Assembly (NCBI GenBank): GCA_003952965.2
Contig: CM025854.1
Location: 27,681,462-27,745,461, forward strand
Reading direction: 5' to 3'
DNA: 64,000 nucleotides
DNA from: Morella rubra
Taxonomy: Eukaryota; Streptophyta; Magnoliopsida; Fagales; Myricaceae
In this document: positions 60,960-64,000 of the stretch, piece by piece
Position numbering within the stretch: position 1 is the stretch's first letter
Layout of the letters: every line of letters begins with the position of its first letter
The notes under the pieces: generated by a model
The model's input: only the letters and a program-made list of their open reading frames with translations
What the model was told of the DNA's origin: nothing
Database searches by the model: none
Translations under genes and position numbers: made by a program

Positions 60960-61632
60960 AATTTTTAATACATGTCCTGCCACTCTTTCTCGGGGATAAA
61001 CTTTCTTACATGCTGAGCTTTATTTGTGTTTGCAACAGTCTTGAATGTATATGAAGCGTTACTGTTATTAAAATCTTCTTTTTCTTAGAGGCAATGGCAT
61101 TGCTCTATAACAGCTCTCCCTACATTTTCGCGCAACCAGAGAGATTTACAGGTGGGATCCCCTTTGGTTCCTGCATTGCGCGTTATTTGTGGGTGAATGA
61201 ATGCATTTGCCATTGGATGATAGGTCTTGACCCCTAACGTAATTGAAAGAAAACAAAAGCACTGCTACTCTTAAATCTTTTAGATGGAATATTTTCCTCA
61301 ATTATTAGCGCAGAAAATGACTACAACGCACGGTTGTTTATTATCCTTGTTCCTTGGAGTTATTTTTGTTCATCGGTTTTGGGTGGTTATCAACCTACTG
61401 GACTGCTGCATTTTTTTCCCCCTTTTGTTTTCTTTTCCTCTTATCCTCTTCTACTTCCTCAAAGTACTTATTTGGGCTTATTCTTTGCATAACTCGTCAT
61501 CCACTATGATCCAAAAAATCCCGGAGGGTAATTCCACTATGATCCAAAACTAAGAAATAGAATTATATTCTCGAACCTATCTCATCGAATTGAGGAAAAG
61601 CCAGAAATCTCATTTCGAAGCCATGTGAAGCA
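60960..61632. other. Convergent 3' regions
   Basis: Contains the ALIS 3' UTR and probably the 3' UTR of the minus-strand neighbour. A short repeat, CCACTATGATCCAAAA, occurs twice (near 61500 and 61535). No gene seen. Confidence 0.45.
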
Positions 61633-63820
61633 TTATCCACAAGCTACTATTGCGGGCTGCACTGCCGTGGAGGTATCCCAATCACACATGTTAGGACCAA
61701 TGCTTATTACTCCTTCCTCCTGCATGTCATGATGCATAAATTGTCAGTATACTCTATACATATCCCCTCAAGTCTTTCCCCCCCCCCCCCCCCCCCTTTT
61801 TGAGATGACCAAATAAAGCTACCTACCTTCGCAAGGTTTCTGAAGTATGTTGTTGTGTAATTTCCAGTAGGAAATAAAGCTTCCATAAGATCTGCTAGAA
61901 CCAATTGAGGCTGAGAGACTGCCCCGTTGAACCAATCTTCACATAGAAAAATCAAAGAGGGATTGATTATACACACACTAAAAATTCATTACATTCTAAA
62001 CTAACAAAACAAAGCTATTGAAATTTCAAAAGGGAAAACTTCACTGTTCGTCCCAATTTGAAAAAGAAGACTACCATTAGGTAAGTGCTTACCAAGAGTT
62101 GAGTTGTAAAGTCGTTTATCGTATCTCCATATGCTTTGGTTAGAAAGGAAAGCAAAACAAGAGTGATCTTCAATTACTATATTTTGAAGGAAACTTGATA
62201 AGGTGTAGCTCCCCGGATCAGTAGTAAAGGTTTCGTCAATAAGTACATCCACAGTCTGCGAGGAGAGAAATTAGTTAAAGACTAAATGTTCTGAGCTTAG
62301 CGGAATAGTTTTACCCTCACTGATAGTGATTGTATAGGCTTCAGTGTTGCACTTACACATAGGATGGCGTGCAGTTCATCCAAATCCTCAGGGTTGGAGA
62401 CGTTATAGGTCATCTTGTTGATAGATTTGTCCACATTCTCTCCGCCTGCATCCTCTGTATACTGCATCCCAAGTTCAAATAAAACCCAAAATCCAATGAA
62501 AGAATCAACAGGGCTGGCTTATTGAAACAAAACTTTTAAAAAATCGACATTAATTTGGTACCTTCAGCTTGTATGTTTCCTTTGTAAATGACCAGACACC
62601 CTGCAAGGACATTATGCTTCCATTTCAGCTTCTTAATTGCCAGAAAACAGAAAATATAATCCTTTGGTTGCTACCGAAGAGACGTAATGTTTTTTCTGCA
62701 ACAAGATGAAAAGCCCTCTACAGGCATGTGTGTATACGTGGGTGTAGCCATACAGCTTCGGTATTTATATATGTATATTTTTTAGGTCATCTAAGGGTTT
62801 TCGCCTATATGCAAACACGAATATAATATGGTACAGAGTCTACAGACCTCATAGTATCCAATCCAAGAGACTGTTGGTTTGAATGATTTCTTGCTCGCCG
62901 CCACTTTAGCCAAGCATAAATAGTTTTCTTTAACCTGCAAGACAAAACAGAACGTATTCAGCACCAAAAAGAAGAGAGAGGGGGGGGGGGGGGGGGGGGG
63001 GGGGCGGGGCTGAATCATGAAAATGTAATATGTCGTACTTACTGCACTGTAAGCTTGATTTGCAGTGGTTTCAAGATTTGCGAAAGCACCTACAAACTTG
63101 ATCCACTCTGCCCTCTATCAACCGAAGCATATAGAAGATTAATATAACCATTTCCAAGCATTAACAGTTTTAGGACTAATCATTCCAACAGACCTGAAGA
63201 CTGAAGTTACAGGCTTACCTGCAGAGGTGTATCTTCCCCGAAAGGAACAAAAGAGGCAAAATTGCAAGCTTGGGGTTGATCAAAGTGGGTGACAAAGTGT
63301 GCTCCAAATTGTGAGAGCTGTTTTGGCTCACTCTTGTTTAGCATCTTAATCTCTCCACTCTCGTATAGTTTTAATACGCATTGAGAAGCCACAGAGTCTG
63401 AGGTGATGCCCTTCAAGCTCCCTAGTAAGCCTAAAAGCTGTTCAAAGACGTGAAGGTTATTGGAGAAGAAACATACATCAATAAATTCTTAACCTGCAAA
63501 AAGGAATTTGCTCGAAAGTCCGGATTACTACATCTTACAGCAAGCCCGTGATCCTCACCTCGAGAAAGGAAACTGAAATTTAAGAAAAAAAAAAAAAGTC
63601 AGAAAAAAAGAACGGATAAGGAGCAATAATCAAATGGTTTGACTGACCAAATTCCTGCGAGTTTGGAAAAGCTGGAAATTTATAAGGTTAATGGCTCAAC
63701 GAGAAGGGGTGCCTAAGTATATATAATAGTACCTGGAAATAGCTCATCAATTGAATAGTTTGACAAGGGAATGACATAGGATTTGATCCTTGAGGTGCAA
63801 TATTTTGTCCTTTCTGCCAT
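61633..63820 (-). CDS. Conserved plant protein of unknown function, possibly periplasmic-binding-protein-like
   Basis: Eleven exons join in frame: 63733-63820, 63644-63671, 63494-63572, 63219-63437, 63043-63114, 62848-62934, 62562-62600, 62357-62461, 62093-62255, 61827-61936 and 61633-61719; 358 residues from the ATG at 63820. I recognise the family as a plant-conserved protein with blocks such as [37 protein letters not shown] and [20 protein letters not shown], but know no proven function; a bacterial solute-binding-like fold is my recollection only. Relatives usually start with a signal peptide, absent here, so a first exon probably lies beyond the right edge or was lost; an AT-rich repeat begins 70 bp upstream. 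A long poly-C and a long poly-G run (plus strand) sit in two introns. Confidence 0.8.
61778..61796 (+). repeat. Poly-C tract (19 bases) in last intron
   Basis: An uninterrupted run of 19 C on the plus strand, hence G19 in the pre-mRNA of the minus-strand gene. It lies in the 107-base last intron, between exons 61827-61936 and 61633-61719. Such runs are hard to sequence, so the length is uncertain. Confidence 0.85.
62980..63004 (+). repeat. Poly-G tract (25 bases) in an intron
   Basis: About 25 consecutive G on the plus strand (C25 in the pre-mRNA), in the intron between exons 63043-63114 and 62848-62934 of the same gene that carries the poly-C tract. Confidence 0.85.
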
Positions 63821-63889
63821 CCTCGAAGTATTCTAGCAATTGTGATCCATTGGAAAGTATCAAAAAACTGAGAAAATAGGGGTGTTCAT

Positions 63890-64000
63890 TTTTGTTAAAA
63901 ACTGTAGAATTTTGATATAACTGTAAATATTTATGTAAATTAGAGTTTTAGAAGTTTTTGTATAAAAGTTAGTAAAAAGTTTTAAAGATATTTAATTTTT
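63890..64000 (+). repeat. AT-rich repeat family A, partial copy at window edge
   Basis: Matches the first ~110 bp of 30596-30930 (AACTGTA, AATATTTATGTAAAT, AAAGATATTTAATTTTT). It is cut by the window edge and lies directly upstream of the first recognised exon of the neighbouring gene. Confidence 0.55.

Overview
The window is nuclear DNA from a flowering plant, most likely a woody eudicot. Every gene has short coding exons split by AT-rich GT-AG introns, intergenic DNA is very AT-rich and full of small repeats, and every protein I recognise is a plant family member. I cannot name the species. Exons were built by hand from reading frame, splice sites and family knowledge, so a boundary could be off by a few bases; phases were checked to join in frame.

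Layout: 1-1765 (-) 5' half of UDP-glucose pyrophosphorylase. 1.9-8.5 kb gene-poor DNA holding a recent ~1.4 kb duplication that ends at the leader of 9247-11969 (+), a REVEILLE-type clock MYB factor. 14006-15959 (+) an EXPA13-like alpha-expansin. 18237-19322 (-) an AXY9-like wall-acetylation protein. 20591-28121 (-) the splicing factor SUA/RBM5. 31943-33312 (+) a phi-class GST of the GSTF11/12 (TT19) type. 34553-39349 (-) phytoene synthase. 43615-47603 (+) SDG40-like SET protein. 51823-56493 (+) a SUS6/7-type sucrose synthase. 57433-60959 (+) an ALIS/CDC50 flippase subunit. 61633-63820 (-) a conserved secreted-type plant protein of unknown function. These are independent single genes, not an operon. 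Sucrose synthase and UGPase act on the same UDP-glucose pool, and expansin and AXY9 both act on cell walls, but I see no evidence that the arrangement is functional.

The most unusual signal is in the non-coding DNA. At three places (5.3/6.8 kb, 22.7-23.7 kb, 17.2/20.0 kb) a duplicated segment exists as one intact copy and one upstream copy that differs almost only by many short deletions, with few or no substitutions. In the SUA intron the loss is stepwise over three copies. This could be a lossy copying or repair process, or an assembly artefact. A second signal is a set of tiny insertions (13 to ~80 bp), most ending in an A-run and flanked by 13-19 bp target duplications; three lie within 0.9 kb at 16.2-17.0 kb. 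A third is splicing: UGPase intron 1 needs a GC donor, and the sucrose synthase tail has GC and GT donors four bases apart that give two different C-termini.
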